From Conchocele bisecta (Eukaryota > Mollusca > Bivalvia > Lucinida > Thyasiridae): DNA of 64,000 nucleotides. The position numbers and the translations under genes are program-made. Of this stretch, positions 48,058-58,734 are shown one piece after another (the stretch's first letter is position 1; each line of letters opens with the position of its first letter). The DNA is taken from contig CM055275.1 in NCBI GenBank assembly GCA_029237695.1, forward strand, positions 9,932,899 through 9,996,898, written 5' to 3'. The notes beneath the pieces were generated by a model that had not been told where the DNA came from, did no database searches, and saw only the letters and a program-made list of their open reading frames with translations.

Positions 48058-49447
48058 ACATTGATGGCACATAAATAGGCACCCATCATTATCACTTACA
48101 ATGCTGAATTAAATTTCGTCGTCTGCCGTTTGTTTTTCATTTTTCTCATCAACAACTATGATAAATATGACTAACCAATACGTACAGGGGAAGGGAGCGG
48201 ACTGAAACCATAGAATACCTTGCACTGATCAACACCATGGTTTGACAAAGGAAATGATTATAACATGTTGTCAAACCATGTTTGTTTTAGAAAGAAGACA
48301 AAACACAAAACAACAGCCAACTATAATTTTGTTTCCGTTATTCTAAGGGTTATACAATATGCTGAGCACATTCAGAGTGCTCGTGCACAAAATCTGGGAA
48401 TTTGTTTGTGAAGTCTGACCTGTGCTCAGTCTTAGCCGATCAAACTGACCGTTTTCAAGTACAAATTGCATGCTCGGAATATTTTATAATTACGGGCCCT
48501 GACAATTATGTGAAACAAGGGAAGGGAATGGCAGAGGCAGAGACATGATTGACCCCAGCTTGTCATAAAATGTAAAATATATGCAGGTCTCCAGTAGCCT
48601 ATTTCATCAACTCCCCCAAAATATACTTTGGGGAGTTGATGAAGTAGGCTACAGATAAGCTTTGTGTCTAAAGAATAGTTTACCCACTTATTTCAAATTC
48701 TATGTGTATATTGTTTCTTCAAACAGATTGTGCATTGTATAAGCCAAAGGTGAATATAAAAGATTAATTACTTACGGTGGAATCATTTTTATCGAGGCCG
48801 TACAGTTTAGAAGAATTTGCACTTTTAGGCAGGTGCGTGTTTGTTACATTTGGATAATTTGGTGTTCTTGGTTAAAAAATATTGTAAACCACTGATTTCA
48901 AATTCAATGTGTATTGTATTTTTTGTAAAATGATTATGGAATTTATCACATGCAAATGAGGCAATACAGACTGTGCCTGGAGAAATAGGGCATATGTGAC
49001 CAGTGTAACTTCTGTAGCCGATTGCACCCAAATTGCAAAGTATACTTATCTTGTGCTAAGTACACTTTTAGGGAGAAATGTATGATAATTCTGCATACTT
49101 TTATTCATCAAATATATGCAGTCATTAGTTCTATATGAAATAGTGCATTTTGGAAAAAATAAATGAATAATCCCTCAAAGTATACTTACTAAATAAGTAT
49201 ACTTAGCAATTTTGATGAAATCGGCTACGGATCTTATAGCGCACTCCCGGAGCCTGATAACTATATATATTGCTTGTTAGCAGCATGATGGATGTTTCAT
49301 TGATGGAATGGCGAACAGTGCAGATTCAGATCAGATTGTGCGGATGCACAGGCTGATCTGGATCTACAATGGTTGCAGAACAAATGCTACCAATTGCTCC
49401 AATCGCAGCCACATATAAACATCCATTCTTTGTGTTTTCTTGTACAG
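48058..49447. repeat. Intron with nested inverted repeats, no coding seen
   Basis: It contains a 22-bp hairpin at 48595-48651 (one wobble pair). A larger inverted pair, TGTAGCCGATT near 49013 and AATCGGCTACGG near 49223, surrounds copies of AGTATACTT. A repeat resembling the sequence at 50560-50760 (TTTCATTGATGGAATGGCGAACAGTGCAGAT) lies at about 49235-49400. This is probably intron between the TSP1 and VWA exons if they share a transcript. Confidence 0.6.
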
Positions 49448-51965
49448 AGTGTAACCTGACTCTGCCAGTAGACGTTGTGTTTCTTCTCGACGCATCCGGC
49501 AGTGTGGGATCACAAAACTTCCAAACGATGTTAACATTCGTCAACAAAGTAGTAGATGGTTTCCCAGTTAGCCATAATGAAACTCACATCGGCTTGGTCA
49601 CATTTAGTAGCGACGCGCAGCTTCAGTTCTATCTGAACCAATACTTCGACAAAACTGCCATCAAAGAAGCCGTCTCTCAAACCAGGTTTTCTTCTTATTC
49701 TATTTATACTAGGGATGGGTTGTGGCCTAGTAGTTAGAACACCTGACTTCAAATCGGGAGATTGTGTGTTCAAACCTCACCTAGGCATCAAACATACTTT
49801 CATAGTATTTCCATCCCACTGGTCTGTCGGATGAGACTCTATATGTCTCTAAATGACCTTCGCATTGGCTGGGATGTTAAACCCTTTTTTCACTTTCACT
49901 ATCTATTTATACTGCAACACCCCCTTTCGGGGATGTACAGTATGATATTTTGTTCATATACACATGTACATACAATCAAATACAATCGAGTTTTCGCAGT
50001 AATTAGCCGGTACCATATACAGCTGGATGGACTGAAGAAATGTGGATAAAGTGTCTTGCTCAAGGACTCAACACATTACCTCTTGTGAGGTTGAAACTCA
50101 CGACCATATGATCAGCTGTCAGCATTGCTCTAGTCACAGACATAATTCACTGTAGAGCCTGATCAGCCTGTACATCTGGGGCCCGTTTCACTAAACTTTG
50201 TACGACTAAAATGTTCGTAAGTGCAAATTTTGGATTGTCTGGAAACGTTGTTGATGTGAATTTTGCACTTATGAGTTTTCATATACAACACAATGAAAGT
50301 AAATATCTTCATTGAAAATCAGTTAATTCTTAGCATGTTTTTTCGTCATCAGAATGTATTTTCTTTTCAGCTATGCAGGTGGTGGAACTAATACGTACGG
50401 TGCCATCAAATATACGAGAGTGAATGTTTTCAATGCCACAAATGGAATGAGAAGCAATGCAGCAAAAATCGTCATTATTGTTACTGATGGTGAGTGGCAT
50501 ATACCGCATAACCTGTGTATTCCACTATCATTAAATGTGGCTGTGACTGGAGAAATGGGGCTTATGGGTTTTGTGAACAGTGTAACTCCTAATCAATCAG
50601 CACACTCCTGTAGCCTGAGAGCGATCTATATTGCTTGGTAGATGTATGACGGGTGTTTCATTTATGGAATGGCGAACAGTGCAGATCCTGATAAGACTGT
50701 GCGGATGTATCTGGTCTGGTCTGGTCTGGATCTGTATGGGTCACAAAACCCATAAGCCCCATTTCTCCAGTCACAGCCACTAATGCTTTTTTTTCAATTA
50801 TTTATTTATACTATGTATATGTTTTATCACTTTCATTAATGCATTAATATAGTGTGATATACATCACACTTCAATAGATCATGTCAGCCCCAGTAACTAA
50901 TAACATTATAATTGGCAAGTAACCCCAGTGACCTTGATATCACCCCTGAATCTCACTAACCATGACATTGCCACTCGTAGACAGTAAACTTGATATTACC
51001 ATTTCCAGGCATACCCAGTAATATTGATATATCAATTGCAACACAACTCGAGTAACACTGACATTGTACATGTAATTACCAGTTAACTATAGTGCAACGT
51101 TGACATTACAGTCACTACAGTAAACTACAGTAACCTTGACATTATAATTGCCAATTAACCCCAGTTACCTTGATATTTCCATCACCAGTGAACCTCAATA
51201 ACCATGACATTGCCACTCAATTACAGTAACCTTGATATTGCAATTGCCAATCAACCCCAGTACCGGTAACTTTGACATTTCATTTGCCAGTCAATTCCAG
51301 TAAACATTGCAATTTTAAGTTATCCCCAGTAACCTTGACATTGCAATTGCCAGTTAACCACATTGTAGCTTTGACAGTATACATGTACTTGCTAGTTAAT
51401 GACTGTAACCTTGACATCACAATTACCTGCAACACCACTATCCTCGACACTGCAGTGGCCAGTTCAGCAGTAGCCTTGACATTGCAAATGCCAGATAACT
51501 CGAGTAACCTTGACATTGCATTGCCAGTAAACCCGGGTAACCTTGACATTGAAATTGCCAGTAAAAAAGCCCGGTAATTTAACATTGCAATTGTCAATCA
51601 ACCCCAGTAACATTGACATTGAAATTGCCATTAAAGCCCAGTAAGTTAACATTGCCATTGTCAATCAACCCCAGTAACCTTGACATTGCAATCTATTCGT
51701 GGAACTGTTACCTTGCAATTATCAGTCAGCCTATGTAAACGTGCCATTGCAGGAAAGTCGAACAGCGAAACTTCCACAATAAAGGAGGCAGGCGCCTTGC
51801 GAGATCTAGGTGTCACTGTTTTCTCCATCGGCGTTGGTAGTGGTGTCAGGACAACCGAGTTGAATGGCATGGCAACCGATCCCGACTCCAAGCATGTGTT
51901 CGATGTTGCAGATTTCAGCTCCCTGAACTCGATTAAGGGATCTCTGGTGAAAAGGGCATGTGAAG
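49448..51965 (+). CDS. von Willebrand factor A domain, three exons
   Basis: Exons: 49448-49685 (starts phase 1), 50371-50489 and 51753-51965 (ends phase 1), joined in phases 2 and 1; total 570 nt, 190 residues, full VWA length. Exon 1 opens with CNLTLPVDVVFLLDASGSVG, carrying the DxSxS part of the metal-binding MIDAS. Exon 2 has GGGTNTYGAI, giving the MIDAS Thr, and ends KIVIIVTD. Exon 3 continues GKSNSET and ends DFSSLNSIKGSLVKRACE. All five MIDAS residues are present, so metal-dependent ligand binding is plausible. Similar domains occur in matrilins, collagens and coadhesin-like proteins. Donors are GTTTTC (weak), GTGAGT and GTAAAT. Introns hold a SINE and a minisatellite. It lies between the two TSP1 exons. 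Confidence 0.9.
49712..49900 (+). mobile_element. tRNA-derived SINE in the first VWA intron
   Basis: GTGGCCTAGTAGTTAGAAC resembles an A box and GTGTTCAAACCTC a B box, about 30 nt apart, with a tRNA-like 5' region that lacks a proper acceptor stem. The 3' part ends GGCTGGGATGTTAAACCC, a tail type shared in outline with the AAAC-tailed element elsewhere in the window. Confidence 0.75.
50885..51715 (+). repeat. Intronic minisatellite in the VWA gene
   Basis: About 20 irregular units of ~30-45 bp based on CCCAGTAACCTTGACATTGC followed by AATTGCCAGTCAA. The last unit ends only ~40 bp before the acceptor of VWA exon 3. The open frames on both strands here are repeat artefacts. Confidence 0.9.
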
Positions 51966-52092
51966 GTAAATGATGTTGGTAATAAAACATGCTTGGTATT
52001 TACTTGAATCTTACAGCTGTCGACTATTTAAAACCTTAATGTTCCAGCTAAAATTTATTCTAAAGTAATGTCTATTTTGGTTTTGGATACTG

Positions 52093-52265
52093 ATTTTATG
52101 CCACCACAATAGTGGTCTGGGTCGGGGTATATAGTGATCGCCCTATCTGTCCGTCTCTTTGTCTGTCGGTAGACAATTTTAATTTATGTGTGTTAATTCG
52201 AATACCATCTATCTGATCTTCACAAAACTTCACAAGCATAGTCAGATAAAACACGGAGAGCACGC
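52093..52265 (+). repeat. ATGCC-hairpin dispersed repeat
   Basis: Begins TTATGCCACCACAATAGTGGT and continues through a CTGTCCGTCTCTTTGTCTGTC stretch. Same family outline as the hairpins at 733-766, 6520-6560 and 42395-42425. Confidence 0.55.
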
Positions 52266-52271
52266 TATTGA

Positions 52272-53085
52272 ATGTCGGAGCTAGATTTGTACGAACGGGA
52301 TATTATCAACATGGCGTCTCGTTATTCTGAGAAGGGGTTTTACGAGTATCACAAGATGTTCTCTGCCCAAGCAGCTGCCCATCTCAGATTCAATGGAATT
52401 AAGATTGATTGGTCTGTACAATTGACTATGCTTTATATATTGCAAGAAAGCAAGGCATTGGGAGTAAACTTTGTAAAGTGGACATTATGGATGCTTTTAA
52501 TCAGATTCCAGAAGTCCAGAAGTTGTGGCCCTTTCGGTGCATTAAATGGGATGATATGTATTATTTCTATACCAGATTGGTTTTTGGAAGTCGATCTAGC
52601 CCCAACATTTTTGACTGCTTGTCACAGGCTATTTGATGGATCCTGAACAACAATTATGGGGTGAAACATTATCTACATTTGCTGGATGACTTCCTCACGA
52701 TAAATGGCCCGAGGGAAGATGCTGATGCTACTATGGCTATTTTGCGGTTTGTTTTTGCAAGATTAGGCATACCATTATCACTACAAAAACTATGGGACCT
52801 GTTACAGTAATTGAGTATTTAGGTATCATATTAGACCGCGTGAAAATGGAGGCCAGATTGCCGCTAGAAAAAATACAGCGCATTGCTGCTCTGCTTCAAG
52901 TGTTCTCAACAAAGAAGTCGTGTACTAAAAGAGTTGTTAAGTCTTCTGGGACATCTCAATTTTGCATGCCCGGTGATTTATCCGGGTCTTACATTTGTGT
53001 CCTACATAGTTCCGATGGTTTACACCAGTGGCAGACAGGCTACCAGAGCGGTGTGTTCCGGTTTCCGAGCTCCAGCTCTCCCGTC
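52272..53085 (+). pseudogene. DIRS-like reverse transcriptase fragment
   Basis: In shifting frames it reads KVDIMDAFNQIPE, then TRLVFGSRSSPNIFDCLSQA, then HYLHLLDDFLTI (the reverse transcriptase DD box), RLGIPLS, EYLGIILD, and ELLSLLGHLNFACPVIYPG with FVSYIV. The last motif is typical of the RT-RNase H region of DIRS-type elements. At least three stops or frame changes interrupt it, and it ends in a CCGTCCGTCC run at about 53090. A recombinase fragment of the same kind of element follows 0.7 kb later, in the order expected for DIRS (RT before recombinase), with an S2 satellite between them. Confidence 0.7.
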
Positions 53086-53112
53086 CCGTCCATCCGTCCG
53101 TCCGTCCGTCCG

Positions 53113-53700
53113 TAACTTCTATTTCCTTCTTCCAAAATGCTTAATATTTCACACTGCATTCCTGTAAGACTCTACTAACATGATGTGCCAAATCCACGAA
53201 CGTCCAACCCCCGCTGATCCCAAGGTCAAGGTCAAATACTTGGTCTCTTTACATAACTTAACATCAGAGAAATAAGTTATAACTTCTATTTCCTTCATGG
53301 AAAATTCTTAATATTTAACACATGCTGTGCCAAATCTACGACCGTCAAATCCCCGCTGATCCCAAGGTCAATGTGACATAGTCTCTTTACAAAACTTAAC
53401 ATCAGAGAAATATGTTATAACTTCCATTTCTTTCATTGACAATTTTTAATATTCCATGCATGCATTCCACTAAGGCTCTACTACATGTATCATGCTGTGA
53501 TAAATCCCCGCTGATCTCGAGGTCAAGGTCACATACTTAGTATCTTTACAAAACTTAACATCCGAGAAATTGGTTACCACTTCTATTTCCTTGCTCGGAT
53601 CTGCTTCACATTTCACACACGTATTGCTCCAATGGACCTCTACCACCCTGTGACAGATTCACATTCGTGCCGTACCCGCTAAGACCAGTGAAGGTCACAA
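53113..53700 (+). repeat. Satellite S2, second array
   Basis: About three S2 monomers, the last again switching to S1-type sequence. It precedes the second copy of the segmental duplication, as the first S2 array precedes the first copy. Confidence 0.9.
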
Positions 53701-53794
53701 TCCCAAACACATGGATTTTTTTTTTTTTACATATTTAGGGGTACCTGGGCCCACGCGGGTGGTATTCCGTAAGCCTCGCTTACTGACCAATCTA

Positions 53795-54335
53795 TTTCTG
53801 GTATGTATAGACTTCTATGTATTCTGCGTGGTGTAAAACGAAGCCAAGGGGATACTGCACATACCAGAATGCCCATCACATACAACGTCCTCAGTCAGAT
53901 ATGTGATTTGTTGCATTCAGGAGTTTTTGCAGCAATGTTGGATTTGACTATACAATGTATGCTCACTGGTGTATTTCGATTTGGGGAGTTCGCAGTTAAA
54001 TCATTGAGCAATAACTCAGATTCTTGTTTGAAGTGCAAGCATGTATCCTCTTGGGGCACTCACTGCTATATTGTAAAATAAATATCAATTCGTTTTGGAA
54101 TATTTTGCACCCTTTCAGATAAATTATTGCATATGTAGAGTTCGGTGCTGCATCAGTCAAGCATTTGCCAGACTTCTCGAGACGCCATTCTGTCATTCAT
54201 TCGACTTGCCGGAAGCGACTCACCTCTTTCTAATCAGTAGATTCGGCCCACCTCGCTCTAGACTCGCATTATATTGCATTCGCATTCTATTGCAAGCTAC
54301 ACATTCTAGTGCACGTGAGTCATGCTCTAGTTGTT
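53795..54335 (+). pseudogene. DIRS-like tyrosine recombinase fragment, copy 2
   Basis: It is read as RLLCILRGVKRSQGDTAHTR and MPITYNVLSQICDLLHSG (53803-54081), then a damaged catalytic start, CMLTGVFRFGEFAV, lacking a few residues compared with copy 1. The rest shares copy 1's breakdown. Here the upstream LRG block is in frame with MPITYN, so this copy preserves more of the N-terminal side. Confidence 0.65.
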
Positions 54336-54966
54336 AACTCAACTCAGATATACTGGTCGTACGCACGACCCAACCCATTCTGGTCTTACATTGACCTCGC
54401 TCTCGTCGCTACACGGCGGCTAACCTCATTCTAGTCGTGTGCTCATTGCTAACTCATTTGGGTCGTCCTACGGCGGCTCACCTATTTCGAGTCGTGTGCT
54501 CATGACTCAACTCACTCTAGTCATCCTACGGCGATTCACCTCTTTCGAGTCGTGTGCCCATGACTCAACTCTCTCTAGTCGTCCTACGTTGGCTCAACGC
54601 TGTGGCACATGTTGATCTGATGAAATTCAGCTACAGTTAGCTCCCAATGAGGTGCCAAATATGTTATTCATGTTTTATGTATATGAATGTGATATGTGCG
54701 TATAGTACCGGTACTATGGTAGTTAGTGCATGTTACACATGTATCATATGCATGGTGGGAGTGGGGCCGGGTTGAGTTTCAGATATAGCCGTTGGACCAG
54801 TTACAGCATACAGAGATCACCCAGCAATGATAGGTAATATACAATTGCAGCATATATTATGAGTGTATAAATATGGATTTATCAGCAAATATCAGGAACC
54901 TCAAATCCTGATTTCAGGATATATATTGAATATTCCCCACCTCTGACTGTGCTTATGCAATTTCAG

Positions 54967-55224
54967 TCGATGGCGGTTGGACCCATTGGGAGTCATACTC
55001 CCCATGTACAAATAGTTGTGGCACTGGCACCCACTTCCAGCAGAGGTCCTGTACGAACCCACAGCCTGCGAATGGCGGCAAACAGTGTGTTGGCTCCAAT
55101 AAACAGACAACAAACTGTAACACGCAAGCTTGTCCAACGACCCCTACCACCACAACAACAACAACGACAGCAACAACAACAACGATGCCAGTGCCCGCAA
55201 CTCCACCGCCCACAACTCCACAAG
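54967..55224 (+). CDS. Thrombospondin type 1 exon, copy 2
   Basis: 258 nt between GCAATTTCAG and GTAACT, phase 1 at both ends, open throughout. The TSP1 repeat is almost identical to copy 1 (GGWTHWESYSPCTNSCGTGT, then RSCTNPQPANGGKQC and CNTQACP), with the same six cysteines and WxxW. The Thr-rich tail is ten residues longer and ends MPVPATPPPTTPQ. The donor is a normal GT. Placed after the VWA domain, it would give the order TSP1-VWA-TSP1, as in coadhesin-like extracellular proteins. The downstream exon is not seen. Confidence 0.9.
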
Positions 55225-55235
55225 GTAACTTAGAT

Positions 55236-55320
55236 CACAGCAACCCGTTTCTGAGACGATTCTAATAATGTCTCTTTATAGATATTATTATTAGAATTGT
55301 CTCTGAGACGGGTGCCTGTG
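55236..55320. repeat. Strong hairpin 11 nt downstream of the TSP1 copy 2 donor
   Basis: Same inverted repeat as 47973-48057, with one base change (CACAGC for CACAGG) at the outer arm. Confidence 0.85.
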
Positions 55321-55732
55321 ACTTTGATGGCACAGAAATAGGGACCCATGATTATCACTTTCAATGCTGAATTAAATTTCGTCGTCTGCTGTTTGTTTTT
55401 CATTTTTCTCATCAACAACTATGATAAATATGACTAACCAATACGTACGGGGAAGGGAGCGGACTGAAACCGTGGAATACCTTGCACCGATCAACACCAT
55501 GGTTGACAAAGGAAATTATTATGAAACCATGTTTGTCTTAGAAAGAAAACAAAACACAAAACAACAGCCAACTATAATTTTTCTTTCCTGTATTCTAAGG
55601 GTTATACAACATGCTGAGCACATTCAGCGTGCTCGTGCACAAAATCTGGGAATTTGTTTGTTAAGTCTGACCTGTGCTCAGACTTAGCCGATCAAACTGA
55701 CCGTTTTCAAGTACAAATTGCATGCACGGAAT

Positions 55733-57205
55733 ATATTATAACTTCTATTTCCTTCATCCAAAATGCTTAATATTTCACACATGCATTCCTGTAAGAATCT
55801 ACTACCATGATGTGCCAAATCCACGACCGTCCGACGCCCGCTGATCACAAGGTCAAGGTCAAATTCTTCGTCTCTTTACAAAACTTAACATCAGAGAAAT
55901 ATGTTATAACTTCTATTTTCTTCATCCAAAATGCTTAATATTTCACACATGGATTCCTGTAAGGCTCTACTACCACGCTGTGCCAAAATCCACGACCGTC
56001 CAATCCCCGCTCATCCCAAGTTCAAGGTCAAATAATTATCCTCTTCACAAAACATAACATCAGAGAAATATTGTTATAACTTCTATTTCCTTGATCCAAA
56101 ATGTTGAATATTTCACACATGCATTACTGTAAGGCTCTACTACCATGCTGTGCCAAAATCCACGACCGTCCAATCCCCGCTCATCCCAAGTTCAAGGTCA
56201 AATAATTATCCTCTTCACAAAACATAACATCAGAGAAATATTGTTATAATTTCTATTTCCTTAATCCAAAATGTTTAATATTTCACACATGCATTCCTGT
56301 AAGGCTCTACTACCATGCTGTGGCAAATCCACGACCGTCCATTCTCCGCTGATCCCAAGGTCAAGGTCAAATACTAAGCTCTTTACAAAACTTAACATCA
56401 GAGAAATATTGTTATAAATTCTATTTCCTTCATCCAAAATGCTTAATATTTCACACATGCATTCCTGTAAGACTCTACCACCATGCTGTGCCAAATCCAG
56501 GACCGTCCAACCACCGCTGATCCCAAGGTTCAAGGTCCAAATTACTTGGTCTCTTTACAAAAACGTAATAATCATGAGAAATCAGTTATAAACTTCCTAA
56601 TTTCCTTCATGGAAAATTAATTCTTAATATTTTCACACATGCATTTCCTCTAAGGTTGGTACCATCATGGCTGTGACAATTCTACGACCGTCCAACCCCC
56701 GCTGATCCCAAGGTCAAGGTGACATAGTCTCCTTACAAAACTTAACATCGGATAAATAAGTTATAACGTCTGTTTCCTTCATGAAAAATTCTTAATATTT
56801 CACACACGCATTCCTCTAAGATTGTACCATCCTGCTGTGACAAATCTACGACCGTCCAACCCCCGCTGATCTCAAGGTCAAGGTGACATATTCTCTTTAC
56901 AAAACTTAACATCAGAAAAATATGTTATAACTTCTATTTCTTGCATCGAAAATTAAATTCTTAATATTTTATTCATGCATTCCTCTTAGGCTCTACTATC
57001 AATCTGTGATAAATCCCCGCTGATCTCGAGGTCAATGTCACATACTTAGTCTCTTTACAAAACTTAACATCAGAGAAATTGGTTATAACTTCTATTTCCT
57101 TGCTCGGATCTGCTTCACATTTCACACACGCATTGCTCCAATGGACCTCTACCACCCTGTGACAAATTCACGTTCGTACCGCCCCCGCTAAGCCCAGTCA
57201 AGGTC
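55733..57205 (+). repeat. Satellite S2, third and longest array
   Basis: About eight monomers. Two neighbouring ones (about 55960-56240) are nearly identical to each other, a sign of recent local duplication. The array ends, like the others, with an S1-type half monomer and AAGCCCAGTCAAGGTCACAA. Confidence 0.9.
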
Positions 57206-57285
57206 ACAAGCCCACGCACTTGGATTTTTGTCTCGCCCTAGAAGCGGAAAGTGTGACATAGGTTTTGCTTTTCCGGAGTCGGCGA

Positions 57286-57331
<46 letters not shown>

Positions 57332-58213
57332 ATCATTCAATGTTCAGTTTTCGTGTTACGGTCATTGTTCAATGTTAAGTTTTCGTGCTACGGTCATTGC
57401 TTCAACACCGTATCAGCTACAGTTATCAAACTTTAAACATACCTTTACTATGATATGTAGATCAATATACGATTATTAAAAAAAAAATCCGGGCTCCATG
57501 GTCAAGGTCAACTCTATTTCTTTCTATGCTACATTAACTGAACATTAATGCATGAAGACCCGTTTTCTCCTGTGCTCTGTACACCTTACATGTAGAAAGA
57601 ACAATCGCCTTCTCCGGTTGAACAATAGTGACTGGGAGAACCATTCACCTGTGCATGTGCTAGCATGTGCAAATGTACAGACTGACCACTAACTGACCAC
57701 TAACTTATTACAGGTAATTTATACAAGTAAATTATTGTATTACGTTTCCGTAAACTGTTTTAACAATATTGTGGCTATATGTGGACCTGTGCAGATAAGA
57801 TATGTAGATAAATATAGGACTATTAAAAAAAAATTCTGGGCTCCAGTAGCAAGCATTATTTTTTTTAATTTTTAAACTTTTTTATTTTAATTTTTAAACT
57901 TTTTGTTTTGCATTTATTTTTCAAATTCTTTTTCAATTTTTGTCTAATAGCATAAGGTCTTAAGTGCTATATACGGACTATTATCATATAATAAAACAAT
58001 TATTGACTAGTGAGCCATAGAATATAATTTGATATTCTATGGCTCACTAGTCAATAATTGTATAATTTGTTCGGGCCAGTGAAAATTGCTTTCGGGTCCA
58101 GACTGGAGGTCAAGGCGGCGGGACAAGGTGAGACATTTGATATTTGATTCCGAGGAATTCTTGTTGTTTTTACATATTTAGGGGTACCTGGGCCACGCGG
58201 GGGGGGGGGGGGT

Positions 58214-58261
<48 letters not shown>

Positions 58262-58734
58262 GTATTTCGTAAGCCTCGCTTACATGCGTGTACGCCAAAA
58301 CGATAAAATATTTAAATGTAATGACACGTTCTGCCCACCATACCGACATATCTTTCTTGCACGTGTCTGGCGAAAAAAATGTGAACACGAATCACGTGTC
58401 GAATATACAGGCGCCTATAAATGGGTCATTTGCATATCAAAGTAAGTATAATAGATATATAACTTAATTGGACTTTACGGACGCCGGAATGCGGCTGATG
58501 ACGACAACATAACTAATACAGTATGTTATTTTGTTGCAATAGGTCATTCTAATATGGATTTTTTGGGAAAAATGCATTCGGTCTCGTCCATTTTTTTCTA
58601 CGGAAGAGAGACGATGATAGCACTGAAATAATATTCAATCATAAGAAAGCTAAATTCCATAACTCATGTAGGCTGAGTATGAACAAATCAAAACTCTATA
58701 CGGCGAGAACAAAGGAAATCAACGGTTAAGGACA
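57206..58734. repeat. Non-coding stretch with simple repeats and a perfect hairpin
   Basis: Contents in order: a GTCGTCGGC/GTCGGC trinucleotide run (about 57282-57333), AT-rich sequence with poly-A and poly-T, a perfect 30-bp hairpin (57996-58061), a GGTACCTGGGCCACGCGG motif and a ~60-base poly-G run (58198-58260). The rest is anonymous sequence up to the decayed transposon gene. No coding support. Confidence 0.7.

Larger units (their letters stand above)
46640..48490 (+). repeat. Segmental duplication, copy 1 (recombinase fragment + TSP1 exon)
   Basis: It is closely similar to 53705-55740. Shared from left to right: GGTACCTGGGCCCACGCGG, a DIRS-like recombinase fragment, a CTAGTCGTGTGCTCAT-type minisatellite (expanded in copy 2), intron, TSP1 exon, a hairpin, and ~430 bp downstream. 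An S2 satellite lies immediately upstream of both copies. Confidence 0.9.
53705..55740 (+). repeat. Segmental duplication, copy 2
   Basis: Counterpart of 46640-48490, about 190 bp longer. The extra length comes mainly from expansion of a ~53-bp minisatellite at about 54430-54600 (TCGTCCTACGGCGGCTCACC) and of the CAA run in the TSP1 exon tail. Confidence 0.9.

Noticed and set aside
49712..49785. Possible tRNA gene (A- and B-box-like sequence)
   Set aside because: There is no pairing acceptor stem and the sequence continues into a SINE-type body and tail; it is a tRNA-derived SINE.
57228..57479. Ser/Ala-rich + strand frame
   Set aside because: It comes from a GTC/GGC trinucleotide run inside a dispersed repeat; there is no splice or start context.
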